NCBI GenBank assembly: GCA_013398015.1 | Contig: VZRR01013776.1 | Span: forward strand, 191,263 to 255,262 | Length of the DNA stretch: 64,000 bases | Reading direction: 5' to 3' | From: Oreocharis arfaki | Lineage: Eukaryota; Chordata; Aves; Passeriformes; Paramythiidae | Part shown: in pieces, positions 13,503 to 26,542 of the stretch | How the letters are laid out: each line of letters starts with the position of its first letter | Position numbering within the stretch: the first letter of the stretch is position 1 | Notes under the pieces: model-generated | What the model was told of the DNA's origin: nothing | What the model saw: only the letters and a program-made list of their open reading frames with translations | Databases searched by the model: none | Made by a program: the position numbers and the translations under genes

Positions 13503-14200
13503 CACAGAATCACAGAATATGCTGAGTTGGAAGGGACTCTAAAGGATCATCAAGTCCAACTCCTGGCCCTGTACAGGATACCCCCAAGAATCCCACCGTA
13601 TATTTCAGAACATTGTCCAAATGCCTCTTGAAATGCCTCTTATCAGGCTTGCTGCTGTAACCACTTCCTTGGGGAGCCCATTCCAGTGCCCAACCACCCT
13701 CGGGGTGAAGAACCTTTTTCTAATATCCAGCCTAAACCTCCCTGACTCAGCTTCGGGCCATTCCCTCATGTCCTGTCACTGGTCACCAGAGAGAAGAGAT
13801 CAGTGCCTGCCCCTGCTCTTCCCCTCACAAGGAAGTTGTAACTGCACTGAGGTCTGTCCTCAGACTCCTCCAGGCTGAACAGACCAAGGAACCTCAGCTG
13901 CTCCTCCCATGGCTTCCCCTCCAGGCCCTTCACCATCCTCATGGCCTTCCTTTATATCTCTCTCATCCTGTGGCACCCAAAACTGCCCCCAGTTTGCCCT
14001 CACCACTCGAGGTGAGGCCGCCCCAGTGCAGAGCAGAGCAGGACAATCTCCTCCCTTGCCTGGCTGGCGATGCTGTGCCTGATGCCCCTCAGGACACACC
14101 TGGCCTTCCTGGCTGCCAGGGCACTGCTGGCTTGGATTCAACTTGCCATCCACTATCCCCTTCCCCCTCTCGTGCCTTTGCTGCCTGGCATGCTGGGCCC
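13503..14200 (-). mobile_element. CR1 LINE fragment, minus orientation
   Basis: Starts with the reversed CR1 tail (CACAGAATCACAGAAT, AAGTCCAACTCCTGGCCC) and runs through reversed CR1 sequence (CCTCCAGGCTGAACAGACCA, GGCCTTCCTGGCTGCC). Long frames here on either strand are shadows of the element. Confidence 0.85.
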
Positions 14201-17200
14201 CTGTCCTCCGGTGCGGATTGCCCGGGGCACAGCAGAAATGAGAACATGCCACAGCCTCAATTAAGTGCCCTTGATGCCAGAGAGCATTGGGTGGCACCGG
14301 TGCTGTGCAAATGTGTGGTGGTATGAAAGGCCATTGGCAAGTGCTGGTTCACTTGAGGGGGGTTGGGTAAGGGCTCCTGAACAGGGAAGGTGCTCATAAA
14401 TGTGCTAATTATTACACTTAAATACAGAGATAATTCTGTTCTCTTGGGCTTCGTTTCACTGAGGTCCTATCACTAACGTTTGCAAAAGCAGCCAAGGTGA
14501 GCAGTTCCATGAGCAGGGAATCTTTGCAGTGCAGAGCAGATGAGTGCACCCAGCAGAGGTTGAGGCTCTTACTGTACCTTGGGCGTCCTTGAACACTCTC
14601 TGATGGTTCCAAGCATTGTAACTGGGAATCTCTGAGAACCAAGCATCCCTGAGAACAGGGATGAGGGAAACCTGTGGTTACGTGTGGCCCAGCCCAGCCA
14701 AATTCCAACACGTTTTTTGATGCCAGGAGTACCTTAGATGGGCCCTACAAAATCACCATAAAACTTGTAGGTTATCACTCCTGGTGATCCTTGTGTCTCC
14801 CAGCCTCCCACTCTATGCTGATGCTGCCTTTTTCTGTGCAGCTGAGTGAGAAACCTGGGGGGCTTCTGTGCCATGGGACCAGCGTGTGCTGTGTGATGGA
14901 GCACAGGACAGAGCACAGGACACAGAGGTGCAAATTAACAGTGTGTAGCACAGCTCCTGCTCTGTCTTTTAGGCTGGTTTCAACAACTCTCAAACTGCTT
15001 ACACTGAGGAGCAACCTTTTATGCACAAGGTTTGCCTTGCTGCAGTCTGTTTACTGCCACACTGATGTTGCTTTCCAATTCTGAGGCCAGTTCTGGATGC
15101 CCTTCCCTGAGGAGTAACATGCTCCAGCACCTCCTGTAAATATGTCCTGAGTCTTCTGTGTTGAGTATGGGCTGCACCTGTGAATTGCAATGTTTTCTAA
15201 AGACAGATTTGGAAGCAGCTAGGCCCTCTCTGTCTCAAGAGCTGGTCCAGACTGCCCAGTTCTGATGGAAGTTGTGTCAGAGACTCCTGGTTGTGTCTGA
15301 AGTAAATAGAAATCAAGTCAGATTTGCAATTAATACAGCTGCATACTCAAAACCTCCCATGAGGTCTTAAATTGGTCACTGCCCTATATAGGGCTTCAGT
15401 CAATGAAAATGCACTGAAGGCTCTACTCAGAAACAATAATACAATGTCGATACTTTGTTCTGACAAACTATATCCAACCATTTCATCAAGGAAGAATACC
15501 CTTTCTTTTTCTTTGCCACCAGCTGACGTGTAGGCGTAACTGAATTTTGCTGCCCAAGAAGGTCCCGAAAGATGGAGATCTAAAGATAGCAGTTAGATAC
15601 TCCTGCTGCCAGTTACTCCTGCTGCCATGCTGAAGTTGGGAAGGATGGAGACAGCGTGTAGAGTTTATATGAGTTACCATCCATTCCCTGGACTATGGTG
15701 CAGCAATGGAGGCAGCAGAGCCACAGGTGTTTCACTGCACCCCCACTGCCTACTCCCTGTTTTGCTTTCCCCTATGGCTGCTTGAAAGCTTCTTTTAGCC
15801 TGATTTTTAATTTCTGATCGACTTAGAATTCAGTGCAATGTTCCTTAAAAATCAGCTGAGCTGGAAAAGATGATGAGATGCAATTGTAAAGAAATAGTGA
15901 ATTCTCAGTAGCAGTCACAGTCTGTTACTCTGGGATACCTGGTTACACTGAGAGCCACAAACTAATTCTCATTTTTGTTTTATTTCCATACTTAGACTGT
16001 GTGAGAGAGGCGTCAACTTCTGGTCTTTTCCCAAAGTATAGAGGCCTAGTGGAAGTGACAGTGAAAGTGGTTTAGCTACCTATTGAAAGTAATAGAGTGC
16101 AGGCTTCCTGTGCATCTTGATACTGCTTGCTTTCTATTGTTTATAGTTATGTGGACCTGCTAAGAGTTTCATTCATGTAACAATTAAAGTGAATTACTTT
16201 AACCCTCTTCTAAAGTTGGCTCAGAACACTCAGTTGTAGAGTCATTTGTCCTTATTTCTCAGCTCACTATTTCGAGAGCAGATGGAGTGTGACATGTATG
16301 TGTCCTAGAATCAGTGTTCCTGGGAGAATTTCTGAGATCCTCTGAAATCCAGCATTATAGTTGAATGTTGTGAGTAAAGACTGGCCTTTTTCTCTTGTAT
16401 TAGTTTCCATATAAAGACCATGAGTGCTCTTTGATCTACTGGCTTACCAGATCAAGCCCTTTATTCCTAATAGGTCTTGGGAAGAAAGCACTAGTCTCAT
16501 TGAATTCTTGGGAAATTCCAGCTCTATTCTAGCAGCCTGAATCCACGTTCCTCCTCTCAGGATGTACTTATATATTAGCATAGGAGAACTTCTTCTGCTG
16601 GAATTTTGTGTGATAGTGATTTATTTTAGAGGAAGTACCATATTTAGTTCTGTGCTATTTCGTGAACTCAGACATGTTTCAAACTTTGTGGTACCATCCT
16701 CTTTTATTAATGCTTTTATGAGTTTGATTAATGTACATTTGAAGATCTCTGTAGCGTTAGCTGTATCACCTCAGCATAGAAAACTACCCATAATTCTAAA
16801 AACAAGTTACTGCTTCCCCTTCCACCACTGAAGAAATGCTAAAGATTGTTTAGGATTTCTCCACAGATACTCATAAATGTTCACTGTAGAAAAAAATCAA
16901 ATGAAAGACAGCATTTTGAAGTAAAAGCTGAACACTGACTTTTGTTCAGAGGCCATTAAACGTAAGATTTATTATCATAAATCCCAGTGCCACTGGGCAA
17001 TGCTTTGTTCGCAGCAGTTTGGAATCATGATCCATTGAATATCCGACTACAGACTAACCAGTTACATGAGGGACATCTAAAAGCTCCTGTAAAAAAAGCC
17101 TGAAGTCCCAGCAAAATCAGGCTGAAGTCTCAGTTTACTGTTGTGAGATGACATACCTGAGAAATGGCTAATCTAGGGAGGTACAGCCACTGAAAGAAAG

Positions 17201-20200
17201 ATATTTTTAGACTTCCCACACCCTTTTCTTTGGTTTTCTTGACTTTACTTTTGTTTCTTTTTCTTCTGTAAATATGTGCATCTGAGTATCATTAAAGTCC
17301 TTGTGAGTCAAACCTGGTCAGTTGAGCCTGAACAGTGAACAGGTGTTCAATATGCTATTGGATGCTTCCAGCAAGAAAGTAATTTTCTGCCTGCATTCTC
17401 CTGTTGAACTGTTGTCCTCCACGCTGCTGACTCTCCAGCTATACCCTGACAGTGCATCTTTCCCCAGTTTTAGCTCTCAACTTGATCAGTGCACAGTTGT
17501 AAATATGTGTGTTTTCCAGTCATGAAGAGCAGAAACCTGGATCTCATATGCCAGGACTTAAGGAAGAATAAAATGCATGTAGTCTGGAGACTTATTCTTC
17601 CAACCTCTAAATGCCTTTTTTTTCCCTTTCTCTTTTTTAGGTTTTTTTTTGTTATCTTAAAAAAAAAAAAGGCACAACATGTAGATACTTAGTTAAGCAA
17701 ATTAACACCAATGTAGTTGTTCCACTGCAGTTAGATCCAGATGCATCAAAGTTGCTTTTGGATATCATAATTGTCATAATTATCACAAAGAATTCTGTGG
17801 GTCTAGAACACACAACATGCAGTAAATCACTGTTTCTCTTAGCAACCACTACATTAATAGTAAACACATTGATTTCCTATACTATTCCTAAGGACAGACT
17901 ATTCTAATATCAGTTTAGATGGGAGAACTCATATAGGTAGACATTCAAAATGAATACTACTGAAAATGCAATTTATCATTAATTGCTATGTATGTATCGT
18001 TGCTTACAGATATTTAAATGTGTCTGTCTAGAGTGAATGTAAAAAAACCAACCATATACAAGTGTTAAAAGATAAGCCACTAAAAGCATTTCTTACTGCT
18101 GTAATTTCTTGAAGATGAACATACTAAATGACCATGGATCCAACAAAATATGCAAATGTATAGCTCCCTAATATGATTTCTTTCCTGTTGTTTTTGAGTC
18201 TATAGGATGCAGGAAAATCTATCATTTTTTGACAGAATTAACTATATTAGCTATTTTACTATAAATTAATTAATTTTCATCAGACTCCACGGGTATTTGT
18301 TTTGTAGCATTACTGTAGAATTTTCATATAGGTCTGGGTCAAAAATACAAAACAGGAAACAATTAATGAGTTTTCCATGGGTAGTTCTGGAAAAAAACCA
18401 ATTCCACCCGCTGTATTTGCATCTTTTAATGCCAAATACAGCATAAGAATGAGGACAGACCACAGCCTGCTTTACTTGTAAATCCTCTTTTTTTCTTCTT
18501 CTTGTTTTGGAAGAATTGATAGCTCCTTCCCCCTGCTTGTTTTGATCTGTAATTAACAGCTTTTCTTCCAAAATATGCTGCTGCAACAACACCTAATTAA
18601 GGTCCCTGCTCGGTTGGAGTGGATTGCAGCAGGTAGATTTTTTTCTTGCTTTCCTTTTAAAACAGAAAGGACATGTCCTTCATGTCATGTCCAACACCAA
18701 TTTGGGTACTTAGCAGAGCGCGTCTTGGCATACTGCTGATTCCTCCAGTCACACGTCACAACAGGAAACAGCAAAGGATTTAAGTACACATTAGTTGAAG
18801 TAAGTAAATGTCAACTATTTTGTCACAGCACTAAAACATTACCTTAGTTATATAAAGCTTTTCTCTTTTGCTCTGTCACGCACCCTAGATAGAATATTGA
18901 CTTATGTAAGTAACGACTGCTAATACCAAATAACAATGCCTGCACAAATACAATAAACTGTAACTGTAATAATTAGGTAAGAAACTTGTTCTTCTACAGT
19001 AGGTGTGCTTTTTTTCCTGTCATACAAGAGGTGACCCCTCTACAATGGTATATTTTAGTCAAAAGCATTTCTTATCTAGAAAATGGAGAGTTCATCTTCT
19101 TTTGCAATGACAAGACAGAGAATACTAATTTCTCTCTCCTCTTACCAGTCAGGCAACTTCAACAAATCAGGAAATCACAGGAAATGAAAGTTTGTCCTTA
19201 ATGTGACAACATAATTCTGCACAATAACAGTTTCATCCTTCAGTAACACTCACCAAGGAGGTTCTATAATTAGTTTTCTCTTCCAAGAGATATTTCAGTC
19301 ATATTCTGAAAAGCTTTATAGGTGCAAAAAAGAGATAATGCAGATATTATGGGGAGCCAAATTGACTGAGATTTCAAAGTGTTAAGAAAAAGAACTCCCA
19401 GAGTTGTAGACATGTGAAAGAACTGCTTCTTAACAATTGCTTACTCTGAAATGGAGGCCTTCTCAGCAGATAGTTTGAGTCAGTTCTTAAAAGTCTGTCA
19501 TTTTCTCAACTGTTTTAATTGATGTAGAGCTTCTGGCTCCATTTTTAATATTAAAAATGTTACTATCAGCTGTTAAACTAAATACAAATCTACATATGTC
19601 CATTTTCTTCTCATGGATGTACTATTCTAAATTCTTGACTGTTCTAATTCAGTTCTAATAAAAGGCATTTATCAACACAAATAAACAGAAGTGCATTTTA
19701 GACCTTATTGATAAACATCACCCCCTCTTGCAGAAACATCATACAATCATCACTCACATATGAACATGTTAGTTCCAAGAACCACTGATATACCTGATAT
19801 ATATTTCACACACCTTTCAAAGATTGTTCTATTCAAGCAAGAAACAATAACTTTTGTCCAGAAATTAATCACTCATAAAAAATAAAAGGTGGGTTTCTTT
19901 GGCTTTGAGGTTGCTTTGTTTATTTTAAGCTAAACACATTTTAATGTCCTATTCTGCAATGCTCATTTGTGTAAGTTGAACTAAGACAGGATGGAAATAC
20001 TTGAACATTAAATGAAGTATAGAAAGCAAAATTACTTAATACAGGTTGTCCTCTACGAAAAAGTTAGGAGTGGTCAGCCAGCAAATGAAATCTTTTCACT
20101 TAATTTTTCATTCTTTAATTACATGTCCTAATCCTAATCTGTCATTGCTCACAAGCTCTTTCTTAAGCAAAGCAAATGTAACGTGAAGTCTTGTGGCACA

Positions 20201-20285
20201 TTGCCCCAAGTTAACCCATTAATAATTAATATCTATAATATTAAGGGTGAAGCAAGGAGATGTGTGATTTTTAAAAAGAAGTAAC
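14201..20285. other. intergenic DNA, no gene recognised
   Basis: AT-rich sequence with only short chance frames. No exon with believable splice sites and a recognisable product was found, and no transposon beyond short homopolymer tracts (e.g. T- and A-runs at 17.64-17.67 kb). Confidence 0.5.
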
Positions 20286-20782
20286 TGTTGCAGCCGGGGG
20301 TTTGGTAGTACAGAGGCTACAACCTTCTGAAAGCGTCTCTGGCTGAGAGCTGCACGGCGAGGCCACTGCACACACACACACTCACACACAAACACACTCA
20401 CACTCAGACACCCCGGACAGTCTCCTCAGTAAGTCGACGGCACAGGGTCAGGATTAGTCTCCGAGAGGGATTTATTCCAGCCACGTGTGTAGTGCGAGTC
20501 CAAGGAGGCAGATAAGGATGAGATGAACAGAGGATGAGCAAGAGAGTGAAAGAGAAAGTGTTCAGGTTTTTTATGTGGGGTCAGTAGGGGTGGGGAGAAA
20601 ACATCAGGGACCAACAGTCTGAGGGCGCAGGGCTGGTACACAGGTAGGGCTGGGGAAAGGGGAGCAGAACAAGGCATCCTGGTCCCTGGCATCCTGGGAG
20701 ACCTTTTGGTCTCCCTAGCCCAGGGAGTGTGGCCAGGGCACATCCAGGGGCTGCTGTGGCTACAGGCTCACAGGCTGCCACA
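20286..20782 (-). mobile_element. solo LTR (ERV), minus orientation, with 6-bp target duplication
   Basis: A 497-bp block with LTR ends (TGTTGCAGCC on the left, GGCTGCCACA on the right). It is flanked by identical 6-mers AGTAAC at 20280-20285 and 20783-20788. On the minus strand an AATAAA (20471-20476) lies about 95 bases downstream of a TATA-like ACATAAAAAAC (about 20569-20578), as expected for U3-R. A CA/GT microsatellite (20369-20411) falls in U5. There are no internal viral genes. A 6-bp duplication fits class II (ERVK-like) elements; the exact family is not assigned. Confidence 0.8.
20369..20411. repeat. (CA)n microsatellite
   Basis: Imperfect CA/CTCACA tandem inside the U5 part of the solo LTR. 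Confidence 0.8.
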
Positions 20783-21488
20783 AGTAACAGTTTAATGTCG
20801 CTTTTATTGGGCAATTCATTTCTGGTCTTAAATGGAAGAAGAATCTCAGCTGAGAAATCAAAGCCAAACGTGCTTCATTCAGGATGCAAGTGCATGCTGC
20901 AGTCCTAGGGATTACTCCATTCTCTAACTGAAAGCTAGAGAGACAGAATGACCATGCTACAGTCAAAGATAGGCTGAAATTTATTTTTAAAAATTAGATT
21001 TTTCTCTTATACATTTCTAGTATCAAAAGCAGTTGAGTGCAGAAGGTGACATCAATAATCTGATGGTTTTGCCAGATTTCTGGACAGGTTTTAGGGTCTC
21101 CATGCAACAGCAGCTGATATTACTACTCAAACAACTTAGCCTAAAGATAGCCAATATCTGTGGTTTTTTCCCCTGGAGTGGTGAGAAGGATTTTTTGCCA
21201 TGTTCTTCCTGACTAGGTCTCCCCTAGGCTTCTACTGATAAAAAAGAATACTGGTGGGTGTTAAATCCAAGTTACCAAAAAACAAAGGATATTTACATAT
21301 TAAAAAGAGTTGTTTCATTATACAGAAACCTGCTCATTTGGCTCCTTTCTCTTTTCCTTTCATTTTTGGATAGAAAGGGGAAAATCAAGGTCAAATCTCT
21401 TGTTTAAGAGACTAGAAACAAGGAGGGAAGCCAGCTGCATGTTAGTTGCCCACTGTGCCTTCCTCACCCAGTTCAGAGCCAGTACCAA
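20783..21488. other. intergenic, nothing recognised
   Basis: AT-rich sequence between the solo LTR and the next CR1, without coding or RNA-gene signals. Confidence 0.5.
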
Positions 21489-22270
21489 GATGTGTGGGAG
21501 TGTTGATCTGCTAGAGGCCAGTGGTGTGAGGATCAACAAAGCCAATTGCCAGGTCCTGCCCTGGGGTCACAACAGCCCCAGGCAGGGCCACAGGCTGGGG
21601 CAGAGTGGCTGCAAAGCTGCCCACAGGAAAAGAGCCTGGGGGTGCTGGTGACAGTGACTGAACATGAGCCAGGGTGTGCCCAGGGGGCCAAGAAGGCCAA
21701 TGGCATCCTGGCCTGTAGCAGCAACAGTGTGGCCAGCAGGACCAAGGCAGGGATTGTCCCCCTGTACTCAGCACTGGTGAGGCTGCACCTCGAATCCTGT
21801 GCTCAGTTCTGGGGCCCTCAGTACAGGAAAGGCATTGAGGTGCTGCAGCGTGTCCAAAGAAGGGCAATGGACCTGCAAAGGGTTCGGAATACAAGTCTCA
21901 TGAAGAGCAGTCTAGAGAAAAGGACACTCAGGGGGACCTTATCACTCTCTACAACTGCCTGAAAGGAGGCTGTAGCCAGGTGGGGGGTCAGTCTCTTCTC
22001 TCAGGTAACAGGTGATAGGACAAGAGTAAATAACCTCAAGTCCTCGTGGGAAGATTTAGATTGAATATTAAGAAAAAATTCTTCACAGAAAAAGTGGCCA
22101 AGCATTGGAACAGGCTATCCAGGGGAGTGGTTGAGTTACCATTCCTGAAGGGATTTAAAATTCATGTAGGCGTGATGCTTAGGCACATGATTTAGTGGTG
22201 GATGTGGCAGTGATTAGACTTGATGATCTTAACGGCCTTTTCCAATCTAAACAAATTGTGATTCTCTGAT
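21489..22270 (+). mobile_element. CR1 LINE 3' fragment, plus orientation
   Basis: Encodes decayed pieces of the CR1 C-terminal region ([32 protein letters not shown]) in the frame at 21546-21962. CR1 3'-end sequence follows, ending near GTGATTCTCTGA. It is 5'-truncated and shares its most conserved part with the CR1 pieces at 32 kb and 58 kb, so these belong to related subfamilies. Confidence 0.9.
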
Positions 22271-25200
22271 TTCCAATGTGCGCATATCTCTAGGCATCTG
22301 TTATTAATAGCAAAACCAGAAATATTACAGTAGTTAGCTTTTCCCAGCAGCTCTGCTCACACTTGTAGTGGTAATTCCTGACTCTTTATTCAACTGCCAC
22401 AGTGCTCTCTTAAACAAGCAGAGTACGGTAGCTGTAGGATTTGGGGAATAGGGTGAGAGAGGGAGAGGGAAAAACAAAAAATTAGATCCCAGACAGACTT
22501 ACACAATAGGTTGTCAAAAACACTCATCCACAGCTGCACTGCACAGACTGCACAGGTTGGTCCTTGTAAATCCAAAAGTATTTTTGGTACCTAGAAACAC
22601 ATAAAGTGTTCAGGGAAAAATGGGTTTTTGCTGAGTTCCAACCAAACCTAGGCACTGTATCTGTAAATGGCACCTGTAAATGGTAGGTGAAGTGTAGTTA
22701 AACAATTCTTTCCCTTTCTTCGGTCTTCCAAGAGGCCAAATTGCAGCCTTCCTAATCTTACTTTACCTTTCCACAGGCACACTATACAGCACTGAGGTGT
22801 CATGATCCCCTAGAATGGACATACGGAGACATTTCACACTATGCCTCTGAAAGAATAGACACAACAAGCAGAAAATAGGGAGAAGGGCTGAGGCACTCTT
22901 AAACTACTTTTGTAATCTTGAGCTTTCCAGAATTGGGAGTGGACCTCATATAAATCAAAATAGGGATGAGGATATCTCTTTTACAGGTCTATTATTTTTA
23001 TTGATATCAAATAAGAAAATAAAGGTCAACCTATACCAACAGAATGTGGAGAATAAAAATTTTTATATTATCAATATGCAAATGTGCATTTGATCTATAT
23101 CCTAACTACTACCAATGTGAAATCTGAAAGGAAAATATACATGCTTGAAGTAATCTTCCTCCTGCACACAATCCTCTTATCAATTAATTGAAAAATTTAA
23201 TAGGTATCTTTGCTTCCAGATAACGTAAGGGGGATGGAAAGGGGAAACAGGAAGGAAGCTCATCTCTTTGTCACAGAAGTGTCATCCAGATGAAAAACCA
23301 TGGTCAAGCCTTCTAACTTTTCAAGAAGCACTTAAAAAGAGTAACTTTGAATGTTTGTCCTCATTGTTACATCATCATTACAAATTCTAAACTATAACAA
23401 CTTTTTAAAAAGTGGATAAATTAATCTAAACGCTTCTGGCAATATTCCTTAGTAGTGATAAATTTTGTGTTACTAGTTCTATGCTAATTGCACAGAGGGA
23501 AGATGTCCAGATGGCTGTGTGCCTTAAACATGTCTTGGAAGATATCCTTAAAGAAAGAACTCAAATGAGCACAACAGAGAATATCAAGTGACACCAGTAA
23601 CTTCAAGTGATCTTTTACCCCTTTCCATATGTTTGCTATACTGTACTAGCACTGACAAGTCCACCACTAAGCCATGTTCCCTAAGCACAATGGTTTTGTG
23701 CTATGTAAATGCCCAAGGATGATTACTTAATCCCTTCCCTGAGCAGCCTGTTTCAAAGCTTGACAAGCCTTTTGGTAGAGAAATTTTTCTAACCTAAACC
23801 TCGCCTGGACCAGCCTGAGGGCTGGATCCTTTGGTCCTACCACTTGTTACCTGGGAGAAGAGACCAATCCCCACTTCACTAGAGCCTTCTTTCAGGGAGT
23901 TGAATAGAGCAGTAGGGTCTCCCCTCCTTCCTTTTCTCTGGGCTAACCAATATAGCCTGCACCTGCTCAGGACTGAACTGTGCATCACTCGCCCCTCACA
24001 CACAGCACTGACAGTTACGGAAGGAGGAATCAGAGAGAGGAAGGTGTCTTGTTGATTTGAGGTGCAGACCTTTCTGCAAATAACTTTATAATTGAAAGAT
24101 GAGTTCACAAAAGGCATACTCTTATACTTGCCAGTTCAATTCAGTCAAGCAAGGCAAATAATGTATATTAAATAAAACAAATTTTCATTTTTATTAGGTA
24201 CAGTTACTGGAGATTAATGAATACACAAACACTATTTTTTGACACAAAACTCTTTTTTTGTCAGTTTTGAAACATCACAGTATGGTTCCCAACTCATCTT
24301 TTCAGAATCTGTGATTTCAACATACTTTGATAACCAGTTGATCATTTCCTTACTTCACTTTGGTCTTTTCTTGCAAATTGAAGTACTCACTTTTTTTCCC
24401 TCCCATCTTTTTATCTTCCCTGTGTATTGTTCTGCTTTTCTATTTGCTCTCATGTCTTCTTGTCTCTCCTGTCAAAAGAGATACACAGAACATTGTGTGA
24501 GTACCATTTACAAGAGAAAATACAGGCTCTTTCAGAAACATTTAAAGAAGCAAACTTTCAACACTTCTAGGAGCAACAGAAAAAACTTTTCATCCTAAAA
24601 TAAGATTTTTTTAAACATTCCCCATGTTTCAAAATGTTCCATTCAAGTATTTTTCCTCAAAAACCTTCCCAAGCAGATGTTTGAGAACCATGTGATGCTT
24701 GCACAAAGAACTCAATTATAGTAGCAAGCTTGGTGAGGGATTACAGAGGGTGGGTTTAAGGGCGCTTTGCATCTATGTGGTGCCTCAATAGAATTTGCAT
24801 CTCAGATTGAAATCAAAGTGGTCTAATGCTGAGCATGGAACTGCCTGGGTAAACTTTCTGGAATACTGACAGCTGGGCCATCAGGAGGGCTTTGAAACAA
24901 AATCATAAAGTTGCACTTGTCTGAGCCACCTTCTTTGGAATAATCTCCTGGAGTAGGCTTCTACTCTCCAAAACCCAAGACCACTGGGGAAAATGTTACT
25001 GACTCTCTTCTTTAAAGTAAGCCAGCAGAAAAATGATTCACCCAAGAAAGGACAGTGCTCAGCAAGGTTCAAATTTATTTGTCCCTGACTAACTTTCACG
25101 AGCTGCCTTAACAGTAATTTCACTTACCGATAAAAAATCAAAACAACAAACCTCATCTTGGCTTCTATTTGAGCTTACCTAACATCAACTAGAGTCTGTG

Positions 25201-26202
25201 AAGGATTTCTTGCCATGCTGAAGTCTCCTTTTGTACCAAGCTCCTGTTCCTGATCTTTTACCTTCTCCCCAAGAAGTTAATCAGACTGAGTCTCTTGGCA
25301 TTAGGCCCTTTTTACCACCCCTCTGTTCTCCTGGCTCTTCTCTGCAACTTTGCATTGAGTTTAAGTGGCAAAGTCTTGTAAAGGGGAACAGGGTAGAACA
25401 GCAAGGGTGGCTTCTGTGAGACAACACCAGAAGAGAGACACTGCTCCTCTCCTGCAGGGACCTCACTCTGCTCAGCAACTGCAGTATATGTGGCTAGCTC
25501 CTACTTTTCTCCCATGACTGCCCTGCACTCCAGCAGGTGAGCAAGGCTGTAACAGCTAGACTGATGAGATGAGGCTGGTATGGGATTTACCAAAGCCGTG
25601 GAGATTGGCATGTGGAGCTGAGAGCAGGAGCATCCTTCCCTGTCTGCAGCTTCAAATTGAATGTCCTTGGCTGCACACCCCTGGTGCCACAACTGCCCTT
25701 GTCAGTGTGGGCCCAGAACAGCAAGAGAAGCCATAGACAGTGAGGACATGGAGTCTACCAGATGTGTTAGTGTTGCTGGCATGGCCAGCATGGACTGTGC
25801 TGCATCTGTGTTTCACTGTGCTTTGTGCGGGAAGGTTGACACTGCTTGGGAATGCTTGGTTTATTTGGCTTGCACTTTGTTGCTTACCCACCACAGCTGT
25901 AACTGGATTGGATCCTCAGCACCCAAATACGTGCATACTGCTCTCTGTTGAATGTTTTTTGGGAAGGACCTGGTGGCAAACTGATGCAGAGAGCAAGGTG
26001 TCAGTGAACTTCCCAAAGAGGCTGTGATGCCACACGGGGTGTGTTCCTGTGAGCTTTTAGCAGGCAGTGCTGGAAGCCAGATGCTGCTGCCTGCCACAAG
26101 GCCTGCACACCCTCATCCTGCCAGCAGAGCATTTAGTGGGGCCATTCAGGAATGTCCAATCCCAGCTTCTGCCTCCCTTCCTGCTTGGAACTTTCATGGG
26201 TG
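22271..26202. other. intergenic, one old CR1 remnant
   Basis: Mostly AT-rich with no recognised gene. From about 25.2 kb the sequence becomes GC-richer on approach to the acrosin gene. Frames near 25.66-26.03 kb did not resemble any known protein and lack a convincing exon pattern. Confidence 0.45.
23650..23995 (-). mobile_element. old CR1 remnant, minus orientation
   Basis: Diverged match to the reversed CR1 3' region: a block resembling CTAACCTAAACCTCGCCTGG, then ACTTGTTACCTGGGAGAAGA, then AGGGTCTCCCCTCC. Both ends are unclear. Confidence 0.7.
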
Positions 26203-26372
26203 GTGAGGCACTGGCACAGGCTGTCTAAAGAAACTGTCCTACCCCTGGAAGTGTTCAAGGCCAGGTGGGATGGGGTTTCAAGCATCGTGCTCTAGAAGAC
26301 AGTATTCAGGCAGGGAAGTTGGAACTACATAATGTTTAGTCCCTTCCAACTCAAACCAGTCTAGGATTCTAT
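26203..26372 (+). mobile_element. CR1 3'-tail fragment
   Basis: CR1 3' end (GAGGCACTGGCACAGGCTG, TCAAGGCCAGGTGGGATGGG) finishing in GATTCTATGACTCTATG. It sits about 170 bases upstream of the acrosin-like start codon. Confidence 0.85.
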
Positions 26373-26542
26373 GACTCTATGTTGTCCCTCCACTGCCCAT
26401 CCCCAAAGGCCACTGTGCCCAAAACACTGAACCAGCTGCTCTGTGACATCAGCCCTGGGGCCAAAGGCATTAGTTGAAGGCATTAGTTGGCAGCTGCACT
26501 GAATGAGCCCTCACTCCTTGCACCTGATACGTACCACTGGCA

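Noticed and set aside
24239..24598. 119-codon plus frame
   Set aside because: Phe/Ser/Leu-rich translation of AT-rich sequence, no homology, no splice context.
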